A model generated the notes under the pieces. That model was not told the origin of the DNA, searched no databases, and worked only from the letters and a program-made list of their open reading frames with translations. Shown piece after piece: positions 21,386-33,828 of a stretch of 64,000 nucleotides of DNA. Within the stretch, counting starts at the first letter, position 1; every line of letters starts with the position of its first letter. The stretch covers positions 161,198,849 to 161,262,848 of the forward strand of contig NC_081413.1 in assembly GCF_030272615.1 (NCBI RefSeq). The letters run 5' to 3'. The translations under genes were made by a program, and so were the position numbers. The stretch comes from Cryptomeria japonica (taxonomy: Eukaryota; Streptophyta; Pinopsida; Cupressales; Cupressaceae).

Positions 21386-24300
21386 ATGGCTTCATCTTCT
21401 ACTCCCGAATTTATTACAAACCCCATTGTTGTGGAAATTTTAAAAATGCCCTAGGCCCGTTTTCAAAATTATTCCTGAGATAGCCAAGCAAGATGATTCC
21501 ATAGGTGCTTTTTCAAAAATTCCTAAAGGTGTAGCTTATGTTGAGGACCCTAGAATTTATATTCATTGCAATATTGAAGAACTAGGTTCTGTGAAAATAT
21601 TAAAGATGTTTAATACCGTAATTGTGATGAAAATGGAAATGTTAAACCCGAGCACAAGGTTATTGAGACTTTAGGTTTTGTAGAAATATTGAACATCCCT
21701 GAATTTGAAGAGGAGGTAGTGAGAATTGTCCTAAGTAGGGCACATGGAGAATTTATTTGGTTAGACTCAGTCTACAAATTGACTCGATAAGCAATTAGGG
21801 CAATGACAAGTTTACCCTCTACCGATAACAAACCAGATAAGACAAAGAAGGTACCTAACAACATAATCATGACCTTAACCAAAGCAACATTTGATAGTAG
21901 ATCTCTGAGAGTAAATGATATCAAGGATATCAATGTGAGATTCAAAGGTATGATTTTAGGTTACAAGACCACACATGCAAACATACTTAACTTAGTTTCT
22001 AGTCTTTTCATTAAAAATGCTTATGATATGGTAAATAATGATGCAAAAATAGATGTGTGTGAATGGCTAAAATATGAACTAGTTGATAATTTGAAAAAGA
22101 TAAAAGGAGATAAGAAAGGAACATTTCATTTTGGTAATCTTTTGGTATGTCTTATGTTGTATTTCTCAAAAGAAATCCCCAGTATTGGACAAAAAGATTT
22201 TGGATATGACATATCAGTAAGCAAATAGTTGCAAGAAGCCTTCACCGACATGGGTACTGCTAGGGAAAACAATATAACTGAGTATTTCAAAACTTTCCAA
22301 GCCAAAATGAAAAACAAAGAGAGACTACCACAAAGTATTGTAGTTAAATATGAAAAGGAAATCTGTTTTGTGATTAAGAAAGATGAAATTTGGATAGAAG
22401 TAATTCTTCCTAGAACTATATGGGTAATTGAAATGGGGTATGAGACTGATGTAAATATTATTGAGACTTATGCTAAAGCCCTGTTGGAAGCACCTAGAGA
22501 ACCAACAAAAAAAGTTTTTGGTAGTGCAGAATCAATTGAGAATGATGTACAAACACTAAAACAAAGGAAAAAAAGAGAAAAGTACATTAGGAGTGCATCA
22601 AAACAAACAAAGGAAATAAAAGAGAATTTTTTGAACCTTACTAGAATTAAGGAAAGTGAATTGGAAGGATTGAAACCAGAGGCACATATCTCACCGGTTG
22701 GCACATCATTTGATAGTGAGACACCTGCTGAGTTTAAGAGAGTTGATAGGAAGTGAAAACCTTCACCGGTACCCTCTCCTCCACACAAGAAAACAATAAC
22801 TCTGAGAAAGAAACAACAAGTGGTAAGGCAACCGATTAAGAAGTTGACACCCAAGAAGAAACAGAAACAGGTGATACCACCTTTGGATAGTTTACTGAAT
22901 GAAATCACTGATGATGGTAACTTGGCTAATGTGAGCAAGTTGTATAACACCCTCACTGATGCAGAAAATGAAAGTGTTGAAAATAGTATTATTCTACATC
23001 TGGACATCTATAAGAAAGTGCTAATTGAAGTTGTAGATGATTTACCAAATGATCTATACAGAAGGTTAGATGCAAAGAGGATTGCAGTAATGGAGTTAGA
23101 TAAGAAACTTAAGGTTAAAAAACTCCTAGCTATACATCCAGTTAAATCGAAAGAGGAGATTGATGAATTAATTTGTGAAGCCAACAGATCAATTTTTGCA
23201 AGTGATCACCGACAAGTGAGCCTAATGGCTGGCACAGTGAATGAAATTGTAGAGGAAACAATAGAGAAATGGGATATCTTTTTTGTAGAAAAGAAAAATT
23301 AGGAAGAGCTGACCAAACCTAAGAAAATATTCAAGGTTTATCAAACGGACAAGGACAAAGGGAAATGTAAAGTTGGTGGAATGCCAAACATTAAAATAAC
23401 TGACAACTTACCACCACCCTTGGATACTACACCAGTACATGCTGATACTACACCAACTACTAAAAATGTGGACATAACACATGATGACACTAACCCTGAA
23501 TCAGAAATTCTATTCACTATGAATGTTGATACTTAGGAAGTGAAAATTACCATGGACAAGGACATCATGGAGGTACAAGATGATATTGTTGGCAGTGGAA
23601 ACATTGCTGAGGAACTGACAAAAAATGTAGAGGTTGAAATGCATACAGAGAAAACAGAGCATACAAAGAAACCTTTGGACTGTGGAATGAATACTGGTAA
23701 TATGGATGTTGGCACTGAGAAACTGACAGAGACAGAGATACCGACAACTGATAACACAGAGAAACCAATAGAGAAATCAATAGAGGCACAGGTACAGGTT
23801 GAGATAGTAAAACCGGTAATCACTGAGAAACCCAAACCATTGCTAATAGAAATTGAAACTCTGACTGATCCATCGACGGTTGATACAAGCAAATTGGTTA
23901 CTAACACTGGAAGAAATGAAATACTAAAGGCAGTTGATCAGACATCTGAATTTAGACCCACTAATGTGACAGAGGTACTTCTGGACTCAATTAAGAAGAT
24001 AACTGATTGTAATGCATTGGCCTACAAGGCAATTGATGATATAATTCCTATTCTTAAGATGATTGCATCTAAATTCAATGTAGATAATGTAAAGGATTCA
24101 TTAGGACAATTAGACACATTGTCTAAATTCATTGCTGGAAATGTAATAACAATTGATAAGGTAAATGAGGATACATTCAGAGAGAAAATGGAAAAAGAAA
24201 AGGAAAAATTCTTTGAGGAGACAATAAAGAAGTGCACTGAACATATTAACACACTTCTACCGGCACTGAATGCAACAATTTTGGAGTATAAGGAACTGTA

Positions 24301-24583
24301 TAGGGAAACATGCAAGCCACATCTATTGACCAAGGACATTGAGAAAGAAATAAGAAGAGTACAAAAGGAAATTGATGATATAGCTGATAACATCATTGGT
24401 TCATTCAAACCTTTATCAGTTATTGAGCAGGAAATAGCAACATTTGAGGAAAAGTTGGAGAAATTTGAGAAGGAAAAAGCAAGGATCAAGGCAAATGCTA
24501 GAGAGCTGAAGTATAAACTTAGTCCTAAATTGGACAACCTTATCTCTCTGAGAAATGAGATCTCAAAGGCACTAATTCAATGA
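21386..24583 (+). pseudogene. Element B ORF2: about 1,060-codon protein of unknown function
   Basis: It starts at ATG 21386 (MASSSTPEF). Two frameshifts are implied (about 21450 and about 21620). Thereafter one frame is open from about 21790 to TGA 24581, interrupted only at 21788, 22226, 22754, 23300 and 23534. Parts in order: an unrecognised N-terminal globular region; a basic, Pro/Lys-rich stretch (about 22757-22880) that could be a nuclear localisation signal; a helical region; an acidic Thr/Glu-rich segment (about 23400-23830); and a C-terminal coiled coil (24121-24583) shared with element E. No D-S-G, DDE, YVDD or RNase H motif. A remote link to plant transposon-associated domains cannot be excluded. 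Function not known. Confidence 0.75.
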
Positions 24584-24765
24584 GAAAGATCACCAGAGGA
24601 GCACATGCATCATCTCACTGACACGATCTAGCTTATTGAGGCAACCATGAATGATAGCAACTGATTCATGCAAAGTTTAAACTTGGTTTTGGCTGATATA
24701 TTTTAGATTGTAACCAGCTAGTTACAAACCTTAAGGTGAAAATTTGCACTCGTTTGACAATTTTG

Positions 24766-24927
24766 ACAACCTTTATCATTGATGTCAAAGGGGGAGTAGT
24801 GGACAGAGAAAAATGGCTATTCAGAGGAGATCATCTACTCAGGGGGAACACATCTTTTTGGTACATTTTTGGAAATAGTTTTTGGATTTTTCTCATGAGT
24901 GTTACCATCAATGCCAAAGGAGGAGAT
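24766..24927 (+). promoter_or_regulatory. Element B doubled polypurine motif and PPT
   Basis: The motif ttatcattgatgtcaaagggggag is at 24774-24796, and the PPT accatcaatgccaaaggaggagat at 24904-24927 abuts the 3' LTR. One G-to-A change (aggagg) disrupts the G-run. Confidence 0.8.
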
Positions 24928-25708
24928 TGTTGGCATTCTACACTCTAGTGAGAAATGATGGTGTTGTTAATGATGACAACCTACCAACAAACTTCAGGGA
25001 ACCACTGGCAGACACCAACATCAACAGACACTTCACCAATAATGGCTACAATGTATACCGACATCCCAGCCAACAGGAATAAACTTTTATTTATTTGTAT
25101 TTAATTGTAAATATCTTTTTGTAAAGTCGACATGACATATTGTAATAGACTCATATATCTATGAGATCTTGTAGAACATTTTCAGATAGATGATAGAGGA
25201 TGGAATAGGAGATAAAATAAGAATGGGAGAATAATAAGGGTAGATTTTGTATAAGGTTTATGGTAATAGTATGAGATTAAACCGGTACTGAACCTGGCAT
25301 AGTTGATGCTGATTTAAAGAAGTACATTGTATTGGATTTTCATAATCCATTTTGTAAGTCAGTGAGACTTCTATCTTGTGATTGAGCAGTGAGCTTTAGG
25401 CAGTTGGTCTTCTTGCATGTGCAGGCCCCTCATTGTAAGTAATATTTATTCATTGGCCAATGAGTGAATATTATGGGTCACAAATCCCACCGAGGTTTTT
25501 CCCACACCGGGTTTCCTCGTTAAACATCTTGTGTTATGGTGTGTTTTCTATGCTGTCATTATTGTTCCTGTTTACTGCATTAAATCTTGTTTACCGATAC
25601 ACTGTTTTGTAATGCAAAATACTTAATAAAGATAAATATTTTGTAAACTGGTTAGATACTAATTCACCCCCCCTCTTAGTATCTTTGGGACTATCATCAA
25701 TTCTAACA
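24928..25708 (+). repeat. Element B 3' LTR (uninterrupted)
   Basis: TGTTGGCATTCTAC to TTCTAACA, 781 bp. The reconstructed 5' LTR is about 780 bp. It is followed by the exact taata target copy. Confidence 0.9.
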
Positions 25709-25713
25709 TAATA

Positions 25714-25738
25714 CACATGACATTTAGACATAGAAAAA
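25714..25738 (+). repeat. Element A 5' LTR, terminal piece beyond B
   Basis: cacatgacatttagacatag.. matches caaatgatatttagacatag.. at the end of the 3' LTR (33720-33744). This shows that B landed about 25 bp inside A's LTR. Confidence 0.8.
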
Positions 25739-25739
25739 A

Positions 25740-25758
25740 TGGTGAACCCGACGTGAAA
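25740..25758 (+). promoter_or_regulatory. Element A primer binding site
   Basis: TGGTGAACCCGACGTGAAA starts one base after the LTR. Element F has the near-identical TGGTGAACCTGATGTGAA at 43984. The matching tRNA was not identified. Confidence 0.7.
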
Positions 25759-25823
25759 CATTCTAACCTTCAGTTTTTGTTTTGACAATTTTTGCAGATC
25801 TGTATGTGCACAGGAAGTTTGAT

Positions 25824-26335
25824 CTCGCAATTGCATATGCAAAAATTCACAATTGCTTATAAGATGTCACAATTGCTATCATATCATATCGCAATTGCTT
25901 AGAAAAAATATCACAATTTCTTAAACATCTCGCAATTGATTTAAGGGTTGCAAAATTTAATTTTTATTTGTTGTTTCTTCATTGATTAATATTGCACACC
26001 TAACCTAGAAAAATCATCAAATTCATGAAATTTATTTTTTTTGGCATAAAATGGTTCTAATTTGATGGCAGGAAAGCTAACTTTCAAAATTGAAGGTGCC
26101 AAGAGGAGAAAGAATAATATCAAAGAAAGCAAAAAATTCTATCTTCTGTCTTTTCCTTCTGTCTAAATTCAAAAAAAATAAATAAAAAAATAAAAATTTA
26201 AGCCTAACTGATTCACAATTGCTCTAATAGAAACTCGTGATTGCTCTATCAGAAATTTGCATTTGCTCAGTTATCAGTTTGCAATTTCTATTATATTAGT
26301 TCACAATTGATTAGATATTGATTCGCATTTGCAGG
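25824..26335 (+). repeat. Periodic palindromic CAATTG motif in A leader
   Basis: Two blocks of six copies each, with period about 20-24 bp, carry t(c/g)(a/g)caattgc or close variants: 25825-25940 and 26212-26333. The core gcaattgc is a perfect 8-bp palindrome (25827, 25891). It lies just downstream of the primer site, where retroviral dimer-linkage and packaging signals lie. Confidence 0.7.
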
Positions 26336-26339
26336 AATG

Positions 26340-27953
26340 GGTTAGAATGTTTCTGTTTATTTTTCTCTGTGTTTTATGTCAATAATTGCCTCTGTTTTTG
26401 AAAATAGAGGGGTCAAATCTATATCCAACTTTGAAAAGTCATAACTTTTCACTCCGAACTCGAAATTGCAAACCGCTTACACCATTGGAAAGATCTCCAA
26501 AATTTCTAGTTCTAGTCCTTTTTAGACTTGCCTATGACAACATCCTTAAAGGACCATCCAAAGTTTTGAGGAATCAAAATGATCTAAAGGCCTCTGAAAA
26601 TGCAATTTACTAACATGTAGGAAAAAACCAAAAATTATATTTTTGAAATTTGTGACCGAAAAAAGAAAAAAAAAAAGGCTAGATAGCCCACCATGTGTTG
26701 AATAACTTTATTTTCTACAGGGGTAGCTTAGAAACATTTCAATTTGGTGTAAGTAAAATGAACCACAAACAAACTTGTCTTGTATTTCACAATTGTGATG
26801 AAGGTTAAAATTGAACCCCATGCTTTTTTGGAGCAACATCTCCAAATAGAATAGAAAATAATTGCAATGAAAAGTGAAAAAGAACCCTTGTCTTTCATTT
26901 TTTCGAAGGGATAGGTATTATGCTCTCCACTTCAATGGGTGATGAGAAAACCAAACTCTCTTCTTTCGTGCTTTTATTTATTTCTTGCAATTAAATCCTT
27001 TAGAAGGTTTGCCCTCCTGAGTTTCCTTTAGGGCGACATTAAGACCGATGAGAGGGGACGACCTAAGTGGCAATGACTAAAGCCAAGTAATCCAAGCCAC
27101 TATAAATAAATGCATATGTGATGAAAATCATATGAGACGAGTGTTACATGCTGTCACAATGATGTTATGCATCCCTTAGTGCCTATATGATATGCTAAAA
27201 TCTATAGAGCATAACCTCTATAGACTGAGAGACCTCCCTTAACAGCGTGTAAAATGCTACTGATTGTGACCACTCGAACTAGACCCTGTCTAAACACCAT
27301 AGAAATTAGAAGCCAAGCTGAGTCAATAAACAGACACTTGTTTTATTACAGTGCAAGGGTGGGGAAGAATCCATCCCCAAGACACTCACCATATATCTCC
27401 CAAGATAACGGGCCAATTGAGGAGCAATCTTCTTTGGTCTAATTTCTGGAAAAAGGCAAAAAAATGGGCGCACCCTAGGGTGTGACAGGGTTGTTTGAGT
27501 TGACGAAGTATCAAGATGTGAGCTGTGGTAATACTTGTGACCTTTTGAACTTAAGAGAGTCTTCTTGATATGCTATCGAATTTCCCAAATACAACAAAAA
27601 CAAAATGGGGTCTTGAAAAAGATTCCAACATTCATGGGAATTTGAAAAAGTTCCTTAAACAAGTATTCTTTTCATGGTATTATTCTCGTTGATGTTCATG
27701 TTGTGTCCTTTGCTACATTCAAACATTTTAGTAAATACCAAAAACAAATTGGAATCTCAACCAAATTTTTGTCCAAAACATCAGCAAGATCAAATCCCTC
27801 AACAAAGTCAAGTTTCAATATCAACAAGATCAAAACCCTGCAACAAACAAGCTTGTCAACATCAACATCAAATCAAATTTATGCAACATTCTGGAAATGA
27901 AGCAAAAATCTTACATGTTGTGATCTTAAGTTCAAACCAATGAAGCAAACATC
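26340..27953 (+). other. Element A 5' leader, non-coding
   Basis: No supported coding region. It includes a less AT-rich segment (about 27010-27460) with short ORFs lacking family features. Probably untranslated leader. Confidence 0.55.
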
Positions 27954-29366
27954 ATGGATGGACATTATGCATTTCATAGGGAAGGTAAACAATTCATCCC
28001 TTCTGTTCCTATTCCATCACCATCCATAGAAACCTTAGCTCAACAAATCAATACTTTGAAACAAAAAATGAGAGACATGACCAGTCCTAGCAACCATAGG
28101 GGCTAGTTAGAAAATATGATGAGGGAGGTGATTACCACGAGGGAATCATTATCACACCAACCTTCTTCTTCTTGTGAGACCATTCAAAGATGCCAACCTT
28201 CATTCTTCAACAAAATCATTCCTACCTAAGTTCAACCAACATTAGAGTCATGTCAACCTTCTTTCAACCAAACATATCTATCATACCAATCATATCAACC
28301 CAACATTCAAAGTACATCTGTCAACCAAAATCAAACCTCTTTCAACCAAAATCAAACCCCATTCAATCAAAGTCCAAATCAAAATTCACACCAACCTATC
28401 ATTCAAACCTGTTTCAACCAAAGTCCAAACCAAAATTCATTAAACCAAAATCAAACCTCTTTCAACCAAAATCATACTCCTTTCAACCAAAATAAAAAAT
28501 CCAAGTCATGATTTAGAGATTCTCCTTTAGGATCCTTTCTCATCAAGTCAAAAGGTTTAAACCTTCCAAGAATCTCCCATGAATATCCAAACTCCTTCCC
28601 TATGTCAGGAGGACAATCCAAAATCAGAAGAAATCAGTCATGAAATAAATCAAGATCAAGAACAAACCTTTTCATCCTACCCAATTTTTTATGAAGACTC
28701 CACCTATCAAGAATCTTATGATGATCCCCTCATTCTTTTCTATTCCACTCATAATAACACCCTTGTTTTGAAAGAGCAAGATGTTCTTTCAAGTACCATC
28801 AAACATCCACCTCCTAAACAAGATCCCATTATCATTTCTCCTAGTCTCCCTCATGATTCCAATACACAAGTTGTTCATGAACCCTTTATCAATGAAATTA
28901 CCAATCTAGATCATACTACACAAGATAACTTGTCAATAATTGTATGTGCACCATCATCAAATGCCAATGTGGTGACAAAAATAAGCATAGCAATGGCTAT
29001 TCAAATTAACACCCAAATTGTTACATCATCTTCTTCAAGCACACACATAACACCAGCTAACAAAATCAACACCCAAATTATTTCATCATACTCTGCAAGT
29101 GCATCAATAAAAATAGACATAGCACCCACTCATGTCACAACTTCAAAACCAAAATCTATTTTCCTCATACACCCACAATTGAAAGATTGGGGGCAAGAAG
29201 ATTTATGACAACTGTATTGGTTTGAAAATAAGGAGGCTATAGCAGAAATTGTACATGAAAGACTCCCAGCCGCATATCCTATTGAAAAAGATAGGTTCAT
29301 CCAACTCTTCAAACAAAGACCAATGAATTATCTACACAAAGCTCATACCAACTCAATAACAACATG
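27954..29366 (+). pseudogene. Element A gag-like pseudogene
   Basis: It starts ATG 27954. The first frame (to about 28515, stops at 28107 and 28227) has an IETLAQQINTLKQKM-like helix and then a Gln/Asn-rich stretch built from a repeated SFNQNQT unit (28264-28500). A shift leads to a second frame open from 28579 to about 29366 with one TGA (29206). This part is acidic and Ser/Thr-rich, ending in a short helical segment (WFENKEAIAEIVHERL). The position after the primer site and the composition suggest a gag N-terminal/linker region. No zinc knuckle or enzyme domain. Function inferred from position only. Confidence 0.55.
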
Positions 29367-30603
29367 AACCTATAAAAATATTACATCTAAGGGTGGGTTC
29401 ATTTCAATTTTCAGTACTGCATTTGCATATTTCTTTATTGTATTGCATATCTCCATTTCAGAGTGCATCATAGTTACTTGCATGTCACCATTGCACACAA
29501 TATAGTTGCGTATCATTATTTCTTTCTCATATAGTTGCATCAATAAAAACATGATGATTGTCTGAGTTATCCACCTGTCTCCACTGAAAGGAACGAAGGT
29601 TGTTTCATTTCCTAGATACTTGTTCATGAAGTCTTTAGGAGGCCTTTAGTCATTCATCTTCAATGTCACATTATGATTAAGCTTTATCCTTGGTTGGGAA
29701 GAAGTTTCACTATCAAGTCTTGTTACCCAAAATTTATCAATTTCTATATCTCACACATTAATCAAAAGCTCTTAGTCATTACAAATACCTAGTTGATCAT
29801 ATGGCTAGTGAAAAATCCAATATTCTGCTTCAGTGCCGCTATAATTGTCATACCCAAGTAGGTTTCATTACTTACAAGTCAAGGCAAGAAAATAAAAGAA
29901 AAAAGTGTTATGTCAATCTCAAGGAAAAACAAAAAAAATGATATACTACTGAAATATCATGCATACAAGTGCGACAAAAAAAAACAAAAAAACTTGACTA
30001 TGGGAACATGCAAGTAAATCCATTAGGGCCATGGATGTCTATTGGCAATGGAGCAATGTTTGAGAGATTATAGTGCATAAAATCATCAGAGCCCTAAAAT
30101 CTTGCTGGTAGCGAGGCTCTATACAGGTTACTTTTGAAGTCAGAATAACTCAAGTAGCTAGCCACATAGGATTCCAAGGGTCTTTGATGGTTATAAGAGT
30201 CAGAATAAAATCAATTGCACATATATGGGCAAAAGAAGATCAAAATTTCAAGAATTGATGGAGAAGTTTTCTGCGCCTCCATTCATAAATCTTGGTTACA
30301 TAGTGTGTTAGGTTGGATGGTCTAAGTATTTTGAGAATGGATTGAACTCCTATCTTTGAAATTTTTTCACACCTTTAATCCAATTAGTGCATTTTAGAAT
30401 GAAAGACACACACACTCATCCTCATTCGAATAGGAACTACATTTTTGTCACACATCTTGCATTAGCATAACTCATATCAAAAATTCATTGTCTCCACTGC
30501 ATTATACATCATCATGTTATCATCATAGGTCTGCATACTTAGGGGCATAACTAAAAAAATCTAAAAATCAGATAAAAGTCCTAAAAAAATCAATCAAAAA
30601 CAT

Positions 30604-30690
30604 TCACAAAATGTCATGAGAAAATAAAAAAATCACAAAATGTCATGAAAAAATAAAAAAATCACAAAATGTCATTAAAAAAAAAAAAAA
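30604..30690 (+). repeat. Three-copy 29-bp tandem repeat
   Basis: The unit tcacaaaatgtcatgagaaa followed by ataaaaaaa repeats at 30604, 30633 and 30662. The third copy degenerates into poly-A. Confidence 0.9.
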
Positions 30691-30811
30691 TCAAAGCAAG
30701 AAAGCATGGGCCATCCATCAAATCAAATCAACAACAATAAAACTCTCAAAGTCTTCAATCAAATTGATTACATGTCTTGTTAATCAATCAAACTCTATCA
30801 AACATCAACAT

Positions 30812-32267
30812 GTCTTATACAAGGAAGGGTATACTTGAAACCAGACAGATTGGTCTTATACTTGGTACTCACTCTTTGAAGCCAGACATTCCTATCAATG
30901 ATCACACAAATCAAAACAATGACATAGATCAATATGATTGTTGGATTTTGTCCAAGTTAGTATTATCTTTATCAATTAATGGCAGGTCAAGTTTCATCAA
31001 TACCAAAAACATTTGAAAACCATAAAAATACCAAAACATTCAAAAAAGTCCTTAAAATATTAAAAATTCAAAACTAAACAAAAACATTCATAAAAAGGCC
31101 TGAACAAATAAAAAACAAACTAAAAATCCAGAAAACATAAAAAACTAGCAATAAATTGTCTTGCAAGAATCCACAACACCCTAGCATATATCCAACAAAC
31201 ACTTCGTACAAAGTTAAACAAAGGATAAAACTATCTTGTCAAAACGTCTGCAATCAAACTAATCAACGGTCTAATCTATCAATCTATCAAACTATCAACG
31301 TGATCAACATCTTGTCTTAAACATAATCAGTACACTCGAAACCAGATGGATCAGTCTTATATGGGTTCCAAAACTTCTATAACCACACATGATCAGAATC
31401 ACATCAAACAATCACACGAAGACACAAATCAATATGGCTGTTGCATTTTCTTCTTGTTGGTTTTATCTTTTATCAAATTAGCAAAGATCATGTTTCTAGC
31501 TACTCAAGGATGTCCAAAAAGTGACTAGAGGAGCCGTGATGGGAATGATCCTTTTCTTTATTTGCTGTTTGTAGTTTGAACCAATGAAGTTCTGGGGCAA
31601 TTTCTCTAGTGGGTGTCCGTGATAGGAGCATTTAGCTTGTGAATGTCACACATACCTCGACCCCTAGCGCAATTCCCAGAATGAAGGGTTCATTCCTTGT
31701 TTGCTATGTATTTGTTTCTTTGCAATGAGATATCTATACATCTTGGTTCCTCATACCCTCGTGTACAAAGCTTCATTGTTACATAATAAGGCTCAATGAT
31801 GAAAATGCATTGCACTATGGATAAAGACAAGAAGACTATTCATCATCAATCATATCATTTCATTTTTCTAATCTCATCATGCTAATTGTCTCTTCATATC
31901 ATTCTCTCATCAAGCATTTTTCTACTTGATCATTCTTTCCAATCACTCTTTCGTCTAACATGATCTCTCTCATCACTTAATTTCAATCTTTTTATCTATA
32001 ATTTTCTCATATCAACTATTCTATCTACAAATCAATTATTCCTCACCTTTATCATATTTATTCATTCATCCAATTTTTATCTATCTTCGTCTTATATAGG
32101 ATGCATCCTTCCTGAAACTAGATGTTTTGTTATCTATCTTTGTCTCATACATGATGTATCCTTCCTGAAACCAGACAGATTAGTCTTATACATGATGTAT
32201 CCTTCTTGAAACTAGACAATTTGATCATTTTTGTCTTATACAGGATGTGTCCTTCCTGAAACTAGAC
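30812..32267 (+). repeat. Dispersed 35-bp motif gtcttatac..gaaaccagac (element A)
   Basis: Copies begin at 30812, 30853, 31313, 31353, 32089, 32142, 32183 and 32232. Each has gtct(t/c)ata(c/t), a spacer with gatg(t/c)atcctt or similar, then ctgaaac(c/t)agac. The last four form a near-tandem cluster. A parallel array exists at 42073-42413. Confidence 0.75.
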
Positions 32268-32537
32268 TTTATCTTTATCAAATCAATCCCATCAATCTTA
32301 TCATTCAATCAATCTACAAATCACTTCAATAATTTATTTTCTATAAGAAAACTCATTCTTGACATCAAATTAATAATTCTTCATCGTTCATCTAACATTC
32401 TTCTTCTTTTGAGATATCATTCATGTCTTCAATGCACAAACAATCTCTCGAGGGGGCATTATACCCTAGTGTCATGGGGCATACTGGGGTAGAAATTTTT
32501 TCATTTTCTTTGAAACAATGTCATTTCGATATTGTCT

Positions 32538-32551
32538 CAAAGAGGGGAAAA
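32538..32551 (+). promoter_or_regulatory. Element A polypurine tract
   Basis: caaagaggggaaaa abuts TGTAGACACC of the 3' LTR. The same motif (CCAAAGAGGGGCAAAA) serves the 3883-6179 element. Confidence 0.85.
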
Positions 32552-33744
32552 TGTAGACACCTAAAAATGTCTCATCAATTCTACACTAATTATTCGTCTA
32601 TTTAATTAAGTAATTCTTTAATTATTTGTTTAAATTAACTATTTCTTCTAATCACTGCCCTTCAACACTTCTAATTATTCTTTTTCTATTCTCAAATCAT
32701 TTTAATCAGTTAACCCTATTTCAAATATTAACTAAATATGAATTATTTAATTAATTATGATCTTTTCCTTAGTTAAATAATCTTTATTATTTAATTAATT
32801 CTATTTCCTAAATTCAAATAATTTCATTTATATTATTTAAATTAATAAATTAAATTCCTCCATTTCCCCAAATTATAATTCTAATTAATTCCATTTAATT
32901 TCATTTCATATTTCCCCAAATTCGAATTTCAATTAATTTCATCTAATTCCAAATCATCAAATTCACATTTCACCAAATCTGAATTTCAGTTAATTTCATG
33001 TGCAATTCAGCATTCAAATGACAAAATTCAAATCCAAATTGAAAATGAAAATCAAATTCAATTTCAAAATCCTATAGCATATGCTAAAATGAGAACTGAT
33101 TGATCAAATCAGTTGTCTAATCAATTAACTCAGTTAACTCATCAATCATCCTTTTTAACTCAAAATCAATCCACTTATCTCTCCAATTAATTCAGTCTTC
33201 TAATCAATCAATTCACTTATCTCTTCAATCAATTTAGTCTATTGGTCAATCGATTGAGTTTACTCTCCAATCAATCTAGTTGACTACTCAATTAAATGAG
33301 TTAACAAATCAATCAACTCTGTTAACTGATCAATCAATTTCAGTTGTCTCCCAATAAACACTTGAGTTCTATTTGTCACCCCTTTGTGTTGAAAATCTAT
33401 AAATTCAACATCATTTTCATCAATTCGATTTGGCATTTTTTCAACATCTAGCTTTTTTAAGAATCACAGCTTTTTGAGAATCACAAAATCAAAGTCTTCA
33501 AAGTATTTGTATGCAGGAAATTGGTGCAATACCTAAGAGCCACCAACCACTCAAATTGGAGAAGAACAATGGAAGCAAAGATGCAGAAGGAGGGAGTTTT
33601 TATTTGAATTCATTTCTCATTTCTTGTATTGATTTTTATTGGTTATGTTTGATGTTTGTTAATTAGTTGAGAATTGGTGATTCGTTCTTATTTGCTAATT
33701 AGCTTAATACAAATGATATTTAGACATAGAAACACATGTGTGTT
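32552..33744 (+). repeat. Element A 3' LTR (uninterrupted)
   Basis: TGTAGACACCTAAAAATGTC to gacatagaaaca, 1,193 bp. Collinear with 10419-11576 plus 25714-25738, with the same palindrome-rich U3 and tcaatcaatt array. Confidence 0.9.
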
Positions 33745-33828
33745 CCTTGTTTAGGACCCCTTTTTCCTTGAAGTGGTGCATCTTGTTATGTATAATTTAT
33801 CCTTGGAGGTTTTGTAATACTTCTCATT

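Larger units (their letters stand above)
11577..25708 (+). mobile_element. Element B: non-autonomous LTR element with two unusual ORFs
   Basis: LTRs of about 780 bp (11577-11696 plus 19256-19915; 24928-25708) start TGTTGGCATTCTACACTCTA and end CTAACA. The target duplication taata is exact (11572-11576, 25709-25713). The primer site TGGTATCAGAGCC and the polypurine tract are of Copia type. The interior encodes a zinc-knuckle gag-like ORF and a long unknown ORF but no protease, integrase, RT or RNase H, so it must use another element's enzymes. Net length without H is about 6.6 kb. It lies in A's 5' LTR, about 25 bp from its end. Confidence 0.9.
29367..32538 (+). other. Element A long 3' non-coding region
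   Basis: About 3.2 kb separates the gag-like ORF from the 3' LTR, in the place of pol, with no RT, RNase H, integrase or protease motif in any frame. It holds a short 29-bp tandem repeat and a dispersed cttatac motif array. Confidence 0.7.
10419..33744 (+). mobile_element. Element A: gag-only Gypsy-like LTR element (carries B, H and I)
   Basis: LTRs of about 1.19 kb start with TGTAGACACCTAAAAATGTC at 10419 and 32552. The 3' LTR ends gaaaca at 33744. Flanks aatgt (10414-10418) and catgt (33745-33749) agree at 4/5. The primer-like site TGGTGAACCCGACGTG follows the 5' LTR at 25740. Polypurine aaagaggggaaaa precedes the 3' LTR. The roughly 6.8-kb interior holds a gag-like pseudogene only; no protease, RT or integrase was found, so it is non-autonomous. 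The 5' LTR is split by element B. Assignment to the Gypsy side is inferred from the PBS and PPT style shared with element F, which has a Gypsy gag. Confidence 0.85.

Noticed and set aside
22468-23007. Minus-strand 179-codon ORF
   Set aside because: It lies opposite the lysine-rich B ORF2 coding frame and reads as Phe/Ser/Leu-rich antisense shadow.
25824-26335. CRISPR-like array (regular short repeats with spacers)
   Set aside because: The repeats are 8-10 bp and imperfect, the spacers are also AT-rich and similar, and the setting is a plant retrotransposon leader.
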